DNA from: Paenibacillus algicola
Lineage (GTDB): Bacteria > Bacillota > Bacilli > Paenibacillales > Paenibacillaceae
Reading direction: 5' to 3'
NCBI RefSeq assembly: GCF_005577435.1
Contig: NZ_CP040396.1
Span: 1,670,501-1,734,500 of the forward strand
Length of the DNA stretch: 64,000 bases
This document shows, piece after piece, positions 9,526 to 19,639 of this stretch. Below the pieces are notes generated by a model. It searched no databases and was not told the origin of the DNA. It was given only the letters and a program-made list of their open reading frames with translations. How positions within the stretch are numbered: position 1 is the stretch's first letter; every line of letters begins with the position of its first letter. A program made the position numbers and the translations under genes.

Positions 9526-9963
9526 ATGTTTATGGGGGAGTATCAGCATAACATCGATGATAAAGGCAGATTAACGATCCCTGCCAAATTCCGGGAACTG
9601 TTAGGCAGCTCTTTTGTTGTTACCAGAGGGCTGGATCAATGCCTCTTTGTCTATCCTCATGAAGAATGGGCTGTCATGGAACAGAAGCTCAAATCACTGC
9701 CGCTGATGAAATCCGATGCCCGGGCCTTTTCACGGTTCTTTTTCTCCGGTGCAGCGGAATGCGAATGGGACAAACAGGGAAGGGTAAATTTACCGACCAA
9801 TCTCCGCGAGTTCGCCAAGCTGGATAAAGAGTGTGTCGTGATCGGCGTATCCAGCCGGGTCGAGGTATGGAGCAAGGACAAATGGAATGAATACTACCAG
9901 CAGTCAGAAGAAGCGTTTAATGATATTGCCGAGAAGCTGGTTGATTTTAATTTTGACTTATAG
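9526..9963 (+). CDS. mraZ: Transcriptional regulator MraZ
   Basis: 145-residue protein with two SpoVT/AbrB-like swapped-hairpin halves. The N-terminal [20 protein letters not shown] and the second-half [17 protein letters not shown] repeat the DxxGRhxhP motif twice. It binds the repeats in its own promoter and controls the dcw operon. I chose ATG 9526, which gives the canonical MFMGEYQH start; GTG 9514 lies within the GGGGTGAG that probably is the ribosome site. First gene of the cluster. Confidence 0.95.
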   Translation: MFMGEYQHNIDDKGRLTIPAKFRELLGSSFVVTRGLDQCLFVYPHEEWAVMEQKLKSLPLMKSDARAFSRFFFSGAAECEWDKQGRVNLPTNLREFAKLDKECVVIGVSSRVEVWSKDKWNEYYQQSEEAFNDIAEKLVDFNFDL

Positions 9964-10026
9964 AGAAAGACAATCCGTACATAAGACAATGTTCAGGATG
10001 AATTGCACATTATGGAGGGCTGCAGC

Positions 10027-10980
10027 TTGTTTCATCACATCACGGTACTAAAAGAAGAAGCGACAGAGGGGCTGCGCATCCAGCAGGAAGGGATTTACGT
10101 GGACTGTACGCTGGGAGGAGCCGGCCACAGTGCTTTAATTGCTTCCCAGCTTGGTGATCAGGGTCGTCTGATTGCACTGGATCAGGATGATTGGGCGCTA
10201 GATAACGCCAAGGAGGTTCTAGGCCAGGAAGAGCATAAAGTGACGCTTGTCAAAACCAACTTCAGAGATCTTGAACAGGTGCTGCAAGAGCAGGTGGAGC
10301 CGGATGCTGACGGCGTGTCGCGCGTTCACGGAATATTGTTCGATCTCGGTGTTTCTTCGCCTCAGTTCGACGAAGGAGAACGGGGGTTCAGCTACAACCA
10401 TGACGCACCGCTGGATATGAGAATGGATCAGTCAGCGGGCCTTACGGCAGCGGAGATTATCAATGAATGGCCGGAGCAGGAAATTGCCAGAATTCTGTAT
10501 CAGTATGGGGAAGAGAAGTTTTCCAGGCGGATCGCCAAGGTCATCTGTGAGAAAAGAGCCAATCAGCGTGTTGAAACGACAGGGCAGCTGGTGGAGCTCA
10601 TCAAAGAAGGGATTCCTGCTGCTGCAAGACGTACGGGAGGCCACCCTGCGAAGCGAAGCTTTCAGGCACTGCGCATTGCCGTGAATGACGAATTGGGGGC
10701 ATTTGAGGATGCGCTGCATCAGGCCGTGAAATGCCTTGCTCCAGGCGGCAGAGTTTCGGTCATTACCTTCCACTCGCTGGAGGACCGGATTTGCAAGCAA
10801 ATTTTTAACAGCTATGTTGCCAAATGCACCTGTCCCCCTGATTTTCCAATGTGCGTATGCGGCGGGGGAGAAGGACAGCTGAAGCTGGTGAATCGGAAGC
10901 CGATCATTCCAAGGGATGAGGAGATCGCCATGAATCCGCGTTCCCGCTCCGCGAAGCTGCGCATAGCCGAGAAATTGTAG
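10027..10980 (+). CDS. rsmH: 16S rRNA m4C1402 methyltransferase RsmH
   Basis: 317-residue S-adenosylmethionine-dependent enzyme that N4-methylates C1402 in the 16S rRNA decoding centre. The SAM loop [10 protein letters not shown] is at about residues 25-34, and [14 protein letters not shown] and [15 protein letters not shown] are invariant family blocks. Start TTG 10027 gives the family's [11 protein letters not shown] beginning and has GGAGGG at 10014-10019. The upstream ATGs at 10003 and 10012 overlap that ribosome site. It sits second in the dcw operon, its normal position. Confidence 0.95.
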   Translation: MFHHITVLKEEATEGLRIQQEGIYVDCTLGGAGHSALIASQLGDQGRLIALDQDDWALDNAKEVLGQEEHKVTLVKTNFRDLEQVLQEQVEPDADGVSRVHGILFDLGVSSPQFDEGERGFSYNHDAPLDMRMDQSAGLTAAEIINEWPEQEIARILYQYGEEKFSRRIAKVICEKRANQRVETTGQLVELIKEGIPAAARRTGGHPAKRSFQALRIAVNDELGAFEDALHQAVKCLAPGGRVSVITFHSLEDRICKQIFNSYVAKCTCPPDFPMCVCGGGEGQLKLVNRKPIIPRDEEIAMNPRSRSAKLRIAEKL

Positions 10981-11013
10981 ATTGACCCAATAACAAACAA
11001 GGAGAATTCAGCC

Positions 11014-11418
11014 ATGGCCTATACCCGCGGAAACCTGGCCGTTCAGGAGAGACAGAAGGAACGCCACAATGGATATGTTGAGAAAACAACGGTAATCAGA
11101 CGCCGTTCCCAGCTGCCCCAGAAAGAAAAACTGCTCTATCTGCTGTCTGTCATGTTTGTAGTCGCGGTGATGGGCTGGATCGGAATGGGCCACGTCAAGA
11201 TGTACGAGCTCAACCGGCAGATCCAGAAGTCGGACTATCAGATCCATGAAGCAGGCAAGAGCATGGATGTCCTGCAGGTCAAGAAGCAGACACTGGAGAT
11301 GGGAATTGTTCAAAAGGCGAAGGAGCTTGGATATATCCAGGCTGAGCAGAGCGAGGCCATTCACTTACCGGGCCATAGCAATGCTGCAGGTACTGCAGGC
11401 AAGGCGTCGGGAAACTAG
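11014..11418 (+). CDS. ftsL: Cell division protein FtsL
   Basis: 134-residue bitopic membrane protein: a basic cytoplasmic tail (residues 1-39), one membrane helix (about 40-58) and an extracellular coiled-coil (about 60-105). FtsL forms a trimer with DivIC and DivIB that activates septal wall synthesis by FtsW and PBP2B. Sequence conservation is poor in the family, so position between rsmH and pbpB plus topology carry the call. ATG follows AAGGAG at an 8-base spacing. Confidence 0.88.
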   Translation: MAYTRGNLAVQERQKERHNGYVEKTTVIRRRSQLPQKEKLLYLLSVMFVVAVMGWIGMGHVKMYELNRQIQKSDYQIHEAGKSMDVLQVKKQTLEMGIVQKAKELGYIQAEQSEAIHLPGHSNAAGTAGKASGN

Positions 11419-11436
11419 GATAGTGAGGTTGAACCG

Positions 11437-13671
11437 ATGATCAAAAAAATTAAAATGCGTTCACTGCTAATAGGGGGATTCATCACCCTCTTTTTTGCTG
11501 TTTTGATAGTCCGTGTATTCTGGCTGCAGGTCGTCGATACGGACTCCTGGCGGGAAAGAGCGATGCAGAACTGGGAACGGGAGCAGACGCTCACAGCTTC
11601 AAGGGGCACGATCTCGGACCGGGACGGCGATATCCTTGCTATGGATGCACCGGCTTATACCGTAGTGGTCAATCCGAGGGTAATTCAAGCCAACGGGCTG
11701 CAGGACGAGGTGGTTGATGGGCTGAACCGGCTGCTTAGCAAGAACAAGGATGAGCTGGTCAAGCTGGTCACAGCCAAGGACGATAAGGGGAATTACCTGA
11801 TCAACCGCGAGGTACGAAATGAAGGCTGGAAGATTGGCGAAGAAAAGCGGGAAGAAATTCAGGGCCTGATGGACGAGCTGGAGCTGCAGCTGCAGTCGGA
11901 AGGAAAGGTTCCGGATTCCGGAATTAACCTGATTGCGGAGAACAAGCGCTTTTATCCCCGTCATTCACTGGCAGCCCATATTCTGGGCTATACCGATCGG
12001 CAGGGACAGGCACGGGACGGCTTTGAGCTCATGTTCGATGAGCAGCTCAAGGGCGTGGACGGATTTGCCAGATATAAAAGCGATAAGAAAGGCGTCAAGC
12101 TGCCGTCTGCGGACGATGTGTATCAGCCGGCCAAGAATGGCAGCAATATAAAGCTGACCATTGACGATACCATTCAGCATTATATCGAGGAAGCCATGCG
12201 GGAGGTTTATGAACAATATGAGCCCGTCAGCATGACCGTCATCGCGGCAGATCCGAACACCATGGAAATTCTCGGGATGGCGAATCTGCCTACCTTTGAT
12301 CCCAATACTTACTGGGAAGTAGCATCGGATTACAGCAATTATTATAATCATGCGATCCGCTCCACTTATGAGCCGGGCTCGACCTTTAAGATTGTGACGC
12401 TGGCCAGTGCCATTCAGGAGAATTTGTTTGACCCCAATGCCTATTATAAATCCGGATCGATTCGGTCCGGAGGACGGACGCACTGGGATATCCAGCGCAA
12501 CGGCTGGGGAACGATCACTTATTTGGAGGGCGTCAAGCGCTCCAGTAACGTTGCCTTCGTCAAGCTGGGCTATGAAATGCTCGGCAAGGAACGGCTGACG
12601 AATTACATTAATTTGTTCGGGTTTAGCGGCAAGACGGGCATCGAGCTTCCGGGCGAAAGTCTGGGCATTCTGAACATGAGCCGGGACATTGACATATCCA
12701 CGGTGCCTTATGGCTATGCCGTCTCGGTTACCCCGATTCAGCAGATTGCAGCCATATCTGCTGTGGCTAACGGGGGCAAGCTGCTGAAGCCGCAAATCGT
12801 CAAGGAAATTCAGGACCCTAATACCGGTGAGGTTCAGGTTATTCAGCCGGAGCTGGTGCGTCAAGTCATCACACCGGAAACCGCACGCAAGACCGGAGGT
12901 TACCTGGAGCAAGTTGTTGCCGATCAGGAGCAGGGCACAGGCTATAACGCCTTTATCGAGGGCTACCGTGTTGCAGGAAAGACCGGAACGGCCGTTAAGG
13001 GTGATTACAGTGATAACACAAGGCTGGTGGCTTCCTTCACGGGGTATGCTCCTGTCGATGATCCCCGAATCGCTGTGCTCGTCATTGTGGATGAGCCGAA
13101 TGATCAGCTCGGGGGCGGCGCAGTAGCAGCGCCGCTGTTTCAGAAGATTGTATCCCAGACTTTGAAATACTGGGGTGTTCCCAAGACGGAGGAGGCTGCC
13201 GAGGATACGACAGCCGCCAAAGCAGCGGCGCTGCAGCCGGATACACGGGTTGCACCGGAGCTTTCCGACATGAGCATGAAGGATATCAAGACCAAGCTGC
13301 TGGCTGAAGGCTTTGTGTATGAGGTGCTCGGCAGTGGAAGCAGCCTGGTCAAGCAGGTTCCCGCGCCGGGCACGGCGTTGTCTGCCGGCCAGCGGATTTA
13401 CCTCCTGACCGAGGATGCAGCCCAGATGGAAATCCCGGATATGCGGGGGGAGTCACTTCGTGATGCTATGGAAATTCTGAACCTGATGAAGGTGAAGGTC
13501 AATGTGCAGGGTGAAGGCTATATTGCCGATCAGAAGGTCACGAAGGAGAAGGACGGCCGGGTGGTTTACCTTACGCTGAAATCGTCCTCGGAATCGTTGC
13601 AGGGAGAGTCTCCTGAAGGGGAGCCCGAAGCTGAAGCCGGGCAGGAGTCCGGAGAGAAGGACGAGGAGTAG
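11437..13671 (+). CDS. pbpB: Penicillin-binding protein 2B, septal transpeptidase with two PASTA domains
   Basis: 744-residue class B PBP that cross-links septal peptidoglycan. An N-terminal helix (about residues 8-28) anchors it; the dimerisation domain follows. The transpeptidase carries S315-T-F-K, S369-S-N and K515-T-G. Two C-terminal PASTA domains (about 605-665 and 667-715) resemble those of B. subtilis PBP2B, followed by an acidic Glu-rich tail. It lies 18 bases after ftsL and just before spoVD, the standard Bacillales order. Confidence 0.94.
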   Translation: MIKKIKMRSLLIGGFITLFFAVLIVRVFWLQVVDTDSWRERAMQNWEREQTLTASRGTISDRDGDILAMDAPAYTVVVNPRVIQANGLQDEVVDGLNRLLSKNKDELVKLVTAKDDKGNYLINREVRNEGWKIGEEKREEIQGLMDELELQLQSEGKVPDSGINLIAENKRFYPRHSLAAHILGYTDRQGQARDGFELMFDEQLKGVDGFARYKSDKKGVKLPSADDVYQPAKNGSNIKLTIDDTIQHYIEEAMREVYEQYEPVSMTVIAADPNTMEILGMANLPTFDPNTYWEVASDYSNYYNHAIRSTYEPGSTFKIVTLASAIQENLFDPNAYYKSGSIRSGGRTHWDIQRNGWGTITYLEGVKRSSNVAFVKLGYEMLGKERLTNYINLFGFSGKTGIELPGESLGILNMSRDIDISTVPYGYAVSVTPIQQIAAISAVANGGKLLKPQIVKEIQDPNTGEVQVIQPELVRQVITPETARKTGGYLEQVVADQEQGTGYNAFIEGYRVAGKTGTAVKGDYSDNTRLVASFTGYAPVDDPRIAVLVIVDEPNDQLGGGAVAAPLFQKIVSQTLKYWGVPKTEEAAEDTTAAKAAALQPDTRVAPELSDMSMKDIKTKLLAEGFVYEVLGSGSSLVKQVPAPGTALSAGQRIYLLTEDAAQMEIPDMRGESLRDAMEILNLMKVKVNVQGEGYIADQKVTKEKDGRVVYLTLKSSSESLQGESPEGEPEAEAGQESGEKDEE

Positions 13672-13754
13672 CTTGTTCTATCCCCCGTTTGTACCGAATA
13701 CTCATCAGATAGAGCTTTCTATGAGTAAACAGGTGAACGGGGAGGGAATGAGCT

Positions 13755-15701
13755 TTGAAATTTTCTGCAGTATCTAGACGAAAGCGATTGTTCTGGAGCC
13801 TGTTATTTCTTGTAATGATGTTTGCTGCCCTGGTCATCCGGCTTGCCTATGTCCAGCTGGGTGAAGGCGCAGAGCTGTCGGCCAAGGCGGAGGAGCTGTG
13901 GCGCCGTAATATTCCCTATACCGCCGAACGGGGCAATATTCTCGATCGGAACGGAGAGGCGCTCGTTACGAATATCAGTACACCCACCATTATGGCTATT
14001 CCGGTCCAGATTAAAGAGCCGGACAAGACGGCAGAGCTGCTGGCAGCCAAGCTGGGTATGACCAAGGATCAGGTGTATAAAGTGATTACCAAAAAGGGTT
14101 CAATGGTCGAGCGGCTGAAGCCCGGCGGGCGAAAGATCACGATGGAGCTGGCTCAGGAAATTCGTGATCTGGAGCTGCCGGGCATCGTCGTAGCCGAGGA
14201 TAATATGCGCTACTATCCTTATGGAGGGCTGGCGGCACATATTCTTGGCTTTACCGGCATTGACAATCAGGGCCTGACCGGCACCGAAAAAAAATTCGAT
14301 GACCAGCTGAGCGGCCTGAACGGCAGCATCTCGTATTTATCGGATGCGGGAGGACGGCTGATGCCGGGTTCCTCGGAGAAATATGTCGAGCCGAAGGACG
14401 GACTTCATCTGGAATTAACGCTGGATAAGTCTCTGCAGTCGATTATGGAACGGGAGCTGGATCAGGCCATGGTGAAATACCAGGCAAACGCCAGCTGGGC
14501 CATCGCCATGAATCCCAAAAACGGCGAAATTCTTGCGATGGCCAGCCGTCCGGGATATTCACCGGCCCATTACCGTGAGGCGGATTCGAGTGTGTATAAC
14601 CGGAACCTGCCGATCTGGATGACATATGAGCCGGGCTCTACCTTTAAGATTATTACGCTTGCTGCAGCGCTGGAAGAGGGAAAGGTTGATCTGAAGAACG
14701 ACATGTTTTTTGACCCGGGGTTCGTTGAGGTTGGCGGTGCCAGACTGCGCTGCTGGAAGCGGGGTGGCCATGGCAGCCAGACCTTTATGGAGGTCGTCCA
14801 GAACTCCTGCAACCCCGGCTTTGTCGCATTGGGTCAAAAATTGGGTAAAGAAACGTTGTTCGATTACATCCGCGACTTTGGCTTCGGTACCAAAACCGGC
14901 ATTGACCTGATCGGCGAAGAGAACGGGATTCTGTTCAAGCTGGACCGGGTTGGTCCCGTGGAGCTGGCAACGACCTCGTTCGGACAGGGGGTGTCTGTAA
15001 CTCCCATCCAGCAGGTGGCTGCCGTCTCGGCTGCGATCAATGGGGGCAAGCTGTATACCCCGCATGTCGCCAAGGCCTGGATTCATCCGGAAACCGGTGA
15101 GGTTGTGGATGAAATTGAATCTGCGCCCGTCCGGCAGGTCATTTCGGAAGAAACCTCTAAGCAGATTCGCGAAGCGCTGGAGAGCGTTGTAGCGAAAGGG
15201 ACCGGCCGCCCGGCATTTATCGACGGCTATCGTGTCGGAGGCAAGACAGGAACCGCCCAGAAGGTCATTAACGGCCGCTACTCCACTACCGAGCATATTG
15301 TTTCTTTTATCGGGTTTGCGCCGGCTGACGATCCGGAGATCGTCGTGTACGCTGCTGTGGACAATCCGAAGGGCATTCAGTTCGGGGGCGTCGTCGCGGC
15401 ACCTATTGTCCAGAATATTCTGGAGGATTCGCTGCACTACCTAAAGGTGCCCAAGCGTAGTGATCAGCTGGCAAGGGAATACAAATACGGCGAAACTCCG
15501 GTAGTTACCGTGCCGAATCTGGTAGGAGCCACCATTCAGGATCTGTATGAGGATCTGAATATGAATTTCAACCTGGCCAAGTCAGGCACAGGCAACGTCG
15601 TCATCAACCAGGCTCCCAAAGCGGGCAGCCGGGTGGAGCGAGGTTCAACCATTCGAATATATATGGGGAATGCATCCGGCGAAGAGGAGCATAGTCATTA
15701 G
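13755..15701 (+). CDS. spoVD: Stage V sporulation protein D, class B PBP
   Basis: 648-residue transpeptidase needed for spore cortex peptidoglycan. An N-terminal membrane helix (about residues 13-30) precedes the dimerisation domain; catalytic motifs are S295-T-F-K, S351-C-N and K497-T-G. One C-terminal PASTA domain (about 580-640) is typical of SpoVD. TTG 13755 has GGGGAGGG eight bases upstream. The order pbpB-spoVD-murE matches B. subtilis. Transcription from a mother-cell sigma-E promoter would be expected, but I found no convincing one in the 83-base gap. Confidence 0.94.
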   Translation: MKFSAVSRRKRLFWSLLFLVMMFAALVIRLAYVQLGEGAELSAKAEELWRRNIPYTAERGNILDRNGEALVTNISTPTIMAIPVQIKEPDKTAELLAAKLGMTKDQVYKVITKKGSMVERLKPGGRKITMELAQEIRDLELPGIVVAEDNMRYYPYGGLAAHILGFTGIDNQGLTGTEKKFDDQLSGLNGSISYLSDAGGRLMPGSSEKYVEPKDGLHLELTLDKSLQSIMERELDQAMVKYQANASWAIAMNPKNGEILAMASRPGYSPAHYREADSSVYNRNLPIWMTYEPGSTFKIITLAAALEEGKVDLKNDMFFDPGFVEVGGARLRCWKRGGHGSQTFMEVVQNSCNPGFVALGQKLGKETLFDYIRDFGFGTKTGIDLIGEENGILFKLDRVGPVELATTSFGQGVSVTPIQQVAAVSAAINGGKLYTPHVAKAWIHPETGEVVDEIESAPVRQVISEETSKQIREALESVVAKGTGRPAFIDGYRVGGKTGTAQKVINGRYSTTEHIVSFIGFAPADDPEIVVYAAVDNPKGIQFGGVVAAPIVQNILEDSLHYLKVPKRSDQLAREYKYGETPVVTVPNLVGATIQDLYEDLNMNFNLAKSGTGNVVINQAPKAGSRVERGSTIRIYMGNASGEEEHSH

Positions 15702-15764
15702 GGACTCTCTTTTTCATGGATTTAGAATGGCGGAACCAGAGTCACCGCGTATAGGGGGATGACG

Positions 15765-17252
15765 ATGAAGCTGAAAGAGCTGATGGATGTGCTTGCGGCG
15801 GCGGCGATTGCCGGTGATGGGGATACGGAAATTACAGGCCTGTCCTGTGATTCGCGGCAGGTGAAAGCGGGAGATCTATTTATCTGTCTGCCGGGCTACG
15901 AGAAGGACGGTCACAATTATGCCGCGGAAGCGTTGGAGCGGGGCGCTGTCGCCCTGCTGGTAAACCGGCAGCTGGATATACCGGTTACGCAGGTTGTCGT
16001 CAAGGACTGCCGATTTGCTCTGGCCGCGCTGGCAGATGCTTTCTACCAGCAGCCAAGCCACGGAATGACCCTGATCGGAGTCACCGGTACGAACGGAAAG
16101 ACGACCACGACCTGTCTCATTCACCAGATTATGAATGACCACGGCGTCGAGACCGGAATGATCGGTACGCTTCGAATGTCTTTTGGCGGAGTCTCATACC
16201 CGGTATCCCGGACGACACCGGGTGCTCTGGAGCTGCAGCGCTCCTTGAGTGAAATGGCGCAGAGCGGCGTCCAGCTATGTGTGATGGAAGTATCCTCGCA
16301 CGCACTGGAGCAGGGCCGGGTCAAAGGAACTGATTTTCGCACCGCGGTATTCACGAACCTGACGCAGGATCATCTCGATTATCATGCTTCTCTGGAGCAA
16401 TACCGAGCGGCGAAGGGATTGTTTTTCTCCCGGCTGGGCAATGCTTTTTCCAAGGACCCGAAACGACGCAAGTATGCGGTGATGAATGTCGATGATCCAT
16501 CGTCGGAGGTGTATGCCAAGCTGACGTCAGCAGAGGTCATCACGTATGGCATTGATCGGGAAGCTGATGTTCGCGCCGTTAATATTTCCGTGAGCGCTCA
16601 AGGCACCTTTTTCCGCGCCGAGACGTTTCGCGGACAGGTGGATGTCCAGCTGAAGATGGTCGGCCGATTCAATGTGTATAATGCACTGGCTGCCATTGCG
16701 GCTGCCTTGCTGGAAGGAGTGCCGCTTGAGAGCATCGCGGCCAGTCTTATGAAGATGCAAGGCGTTGAAGGCCGGGTGGAGCCGGTGACGGAGGGGCAGC
16801 CATTCGCGGTTATTGTGGACTATGCGCATACCCCGGATGGCCTGGACAATGTGCTAAGAACGATGAAGGAAATTGCGCAGCAGCGGATTCTGACCGTATT
16901 CGGCTGCGGCGGCGACCGGGATCGCAGCAAGCGTCCTGTTATGGGACGGATTGCCGCTCAGTGGAGCGACCAGATCATTATCACATCGGATAATCCAAGG
17001 TCGGAGAATCCCGCACAGATCCTTCAAGATATCGAAGCCGGCCTGAAAGCAGAAGGCATTCCGCAGGAAAGGTATGAGCTGATTGAGGATCGGCGGGACG
17101 CGATTAAAAAGGCTATTGAAATGGCAAGCCCGGGAGATGTAGTATTGATTGCGGGGAAAGGCCATGAAACCTACCAACTGATACGGAATCAAGTCCTGGA
17201 CTTTGATGACCGTATCGTTGCAAAAGAAGCGATAAGGGGCAGACAATTGTGA
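15765..17252 (+). CDS. murE: UDP-MurNAc-tripeptide synthetase MurE, meso-DAP type
   Basis: 495-residue ATP-dependent ligase adding the third stem-peptide residue to UDP-MurNAc-L-Ala-D-Glu. The ATP loop is GVTGTNGKTTTT (about residues 105-116). The SDNPRSENP motif (about 407-415) is the DNPR signature that selects meso-diaminopimelate rather than lysine. This fits the dapL gene at 42.9 kb. ATG 15765 lies six bases after the AGGGGG ribosome site; the in-frame ATG 15759 overlaps it. Its end overlaps murF by four bases. Confidence 0.94.
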   Translation: MKLKELMDVLAAAAIAGDGDTEITGLSCDSRQVKAGDLFICLPGYEKDGHNYAAEALERGAVALLVNRQLDIPVTQVVVKDCRFALAALADAFYQQPSHGMTLIGVTGTNGKTTTTCLIHQIMNDHGVETGMIGTLRMSFGGVSYPVSRTTPGALELQRSLSEMAQSGVQLCVMEVSSHALEQGRVKGTDFRTAVFTNLTQDHLDYHASLEQYRAAKGLFFSRLGNAFSKDPKRRKYAVMNVDDPSSEVYAKLTSAEVITYGIDREADVRAVNISVSAQGTFFRAETFRGQVDVQLKMVGRFNVYNALAAIAAALLEGVPLESIAASLMKMQGVEGRVEPVTEGQPFAVIVDYAHTPDGLDNVLRTMKEIAQQRILTVFGCGGDRDRSKRPVMGRIAAQWSDQIIITSDNPRSENPAQILQDIEAGLKAEGIPQERYELIEDRRDAIKKAIEMASPGDVVLIAGKGHETYQLIRNQVLDFDDRIVAKEAIRGRQL

Positions 17253-18667
17253 TCCATACCAATTTGAAACACATCGCAGCCATGTGCGGCGGTGTGCTTA
17301 TACACAGTGAGAATCATTCCATCAGCATTCAAGGGGTGTCTACCGATTCCCGGACCCTGCCGCAGGGCTGTCTGTACGTGCCGCTGGCCGGGGAACGGTT
17401 TGACGGCCATGATTATGCAGAGGCGGCATTGCAGCAGGGAGCCTCGGCGGTGCTGTGGCAGACAAACCACGGCACCCCGCCTGAAGGGCCGGTTGTTCTA
17501 GTGGAGGACACGCTTTTGGCGCTGCAGTCTCTGGCGGCTGCATACCTAAGAGAGACCGGCGTTAAGGTCGTGGGCATCACAGGCAGTAACGGGAAAACGA
17601 CCGTTAAGGATATGGTAACCTCCTTGCTCGGGACCCGTTATAACGTGCACAAAACGCAAGGCAATTTCAACAATCAGATCGGACTTCCACTGACTGTACT
17701 GGGGATGCCGGCGGATACAGAGATTGTCGTTCTGGAAATGGGCATGAGCGGGCGGCATGAAATTGAGCTGCTCTCGAAGCTTGCCCGCCCGGATGTGGCG
17801 GTCATTACGAATATCGGGGAGTCCCATTTGCTGCAGCTTGGCTCTAGAAAAGAGATAGCCCGCGCCAAGGCAGAAATATTAAGCGGCCTTCAAGAAGGCG
17901 GCCTCCTTGTTTTTCACGGGGATGAGCCTTTACTGCATGAAGTGCTTGCTGAGCCTGAAACCCGGCAGCCAGAGCAATATTCGGTCTTTAAGTTTGGGAC
18001 AGAGCCAAGCAATGATAATTCACCCGCTGGCCTGATGTTCCATGAGAAGGGGGTAATATTCACCTCCACCTTGTATGAAGGCGAAAGCTTCAGTCTTCCG
18101 CTGCTAGGCAAGCACAATGTCATTAATGCGCTGGCTGCCATGGCAGTAGCGTCTCATTTTGGCGTCAGCAGAGAGGATATGCGTGAAGGCTTTGCTTCCC
18201 TCAAGCTGACAAGCATGCGCATTGAAGCCATTCAAACCACACACGGGGTAACCGTGCTGAATGATGCTTACAATGCCAGTCCGCTGTCTGTCAAGGCAGC
18301 ACTGGATGTATTGGCAGGCATGAATGGCTATAGACGGCGGATTGCCGTGCTCGGGGACATGCTGGAGCTGGGGGATCAGGAGCAGGAGTACCATGCAGAG
18401 ATCGGACATTATATCGCGGTAGAGCATATCGATCATCTTTATACATACGGACCGCTTGCCCTGCACATCGCGGAAGCGGCCCAAACCCGGTTATCCCAAG
18501 CACAGATCAGCGCCTTTACGGATAAAGCGGCTCTGATTGAAGCGCTCGCGGAGTCTGTAGGCTCACAGGATATTGTGCTGGTCAAGGCCTCCCGGGGCAT
18601 GAAGCTCGAAGAAGTCGTGGATGCGCTCAAGCAGCTTCCGCAGAACGAAAATGATGTGAGGGGGTGA
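17249..18667 (+). CDS. murF: UDP-MurNAc-tripeptide--D-Ala-D-Ala ligase MurF
   Basis: 472-residue ATP-dependent ligase adding D-alanyl-D-alanine to complete the UDP-MurNAc-pentapeptide. The ATP loop is [14 protein letters not shown] (about residues 108-121); the Mur-ligase middle block [10 protein letters not shown] and the C-terminal ALDVLAGM and VLGDMLELG stretches confirm MurF. GTG 17249 overlaps the murE stop (GTGA), implying translational coupling. Confidence 0.94.
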   Translation: MIHTNLKHIAAMCGGVLIHSENHSISIQGVSTDSRTLPQGCLYVPLAGERFDGHDYAEAALQQGASAVLWQTNHGTPPEGPVVLVEDTLLALQSLAAAYLRETGVKVVGITGSNGKTTVKDMVTSLLGTRYNVHKTQGNFNNQIGLPLTVLGMPADTEIVVLEMGMSGRHEIELLSKLARPDVAVITNIGESHLLQLGSRKEIARAKAEILSGLQEGGLLVFHGDEPLLHEVLAEPETRQPEQYSVFKFGTEPSNDNSPAGLMFHEKGVIFTSTLYEGESFSLPLLGKHNVINALAAMAVASHFGVSREDMREGFASLKLTSMRIEAIQTTHGVTVLNDAYNASPLSVKAALDVLAGMNGYRRRIAVLGDMLELGDQEQEYHAEIGHYIAVEHIDHLYTYGPLALHIAEAAQTRLSQAQISAFTDKAALIEALAESVGSQDIVLVKASRGMKLEEVVDALKQLPQNENDVRG

Positions 18668-18671
18668 TACG

Positions 18672-19637
18672 GTGGACTTTCAACTCTTATTGCTGACAAT
18701 GGGTGTATCCTTCATACTCGCTGTTATTTCCGCTCCGCTGCTGATTCCGCTGCTTCGTCGCATGAAGTTCGGTCAGCAGGTTCGGGATGATGGTCCTCAA
18801 AGCCATTTGAAAAAAGCCGGTACGCCTACGATGGGCGGTGTGGTGATTCTGCTGGCGTTCACTCTGACCTTTCTGAAATTCGCCCCTGTGGATAACAGCT
18901 TCTACGTGCTGCTGGTCGGCACGCTGGGCTTTGGCCTTATCGGGTTTCTGGATGACTATATCAAGATCGTTTTCAAACGCTCCCTGGGCCTGACTGCACG
19001 CCAGAAGCTGTTCGGACAGCTTCTGTTCGCAGGAATCATGTGCTGGCTGCTGTTGAATAACGGTCATAGCACGGCGATTGAGGTACCGGGGACAGCGTGG
19101 TCGTTTGATTTCGGACCCTGGTTCTACTATCCCTTCATCGTGCTGATGATGCTGGCGATCAGCAATGCGGTCAATTTCACGGATGGACTGGATGGTCTGC
19201 TTTCCGGCGTGAGTGCGATCGCCTTCGGGGCTTACGCTTTGGTGGCAATACAATCTACATCGTTTGCCGCCGCGTTCTGTGCCGCAGCCATGATCGGTGC
19301 GGTGCTCGGATTTCTCGTGTTCAATGCCCATCCCGCCAAGGTATTTATGGGCGACACAGGCTCATTGGGCATTGGCGGCGCTATCGGCTCCATTGCTATT
19401 GTGACCAAAAGCGAGCTGTTATTTCTCATTATCGGCGGTGTGTTCGTCATTGAAATGCTCTCGGTCGTTATTCAGGTAATCTCCTTCAAGACCCGCGGTA
19501 AGCGTGTCTTCAAGATGAGCCCGATCCATCACCATTACGAGCTGTCCGGCTGGTCGGAGTGGCGCGTTGTGATCACCTTCTGGGCTGTCGGCATTGTATT
19601 AGCAGGCATCGGACTTTATATTAACGAGGGGTTGTAG
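18672..19637 (+). CDS. mraY: Phospho-MurNAc-pentapeptide translocase MraY
   Basis: 321-residue multipass membrane enzyme (about ten helices) transferring phospho-MurNAc-pentapeptide to undecaprenyl phosphate to give lipid I. The DDxxD-type motif GFLDDYIKI (about residues 93-101), the NFTDGLDGL block (about 170-178) and the histidine-rich [15 protein letters not shown] loop are all present and mark the active site. GTG 18672 follows GAGGGGG four bases after the murF stop. Confidence 0.95.
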   Translation: MDFQLLLLTMGVSFILAVISAPLLIPLLRRMKFGQQVRDDGPQSHLKKAGTPTMGGVVILLAFTLTFLKFAPVDNSFYVLLVGTLGFGLIGFLDDYIKIVFKRSLGLTARQKLFGQLLFAGIMCWLLLNNGHSTAIEVPGTAWSFDFGPWFYYPFIVLMMLAISNAVNFTDGLDGLLSGVSAIAFGAYALVAIQSTSFAAAFCAAAMIGAVLGFLVFNAHPAKVFMGDTGSLGIGGAIGSIAIVTKSELLFLIIGGVFVIEMLSVVIQVISFKTRGKRVFKMSPIHHHYELSGWSEWRVVITFWAVGIVLAGIGLYINEGL

Positions 19638-19639
19638 AG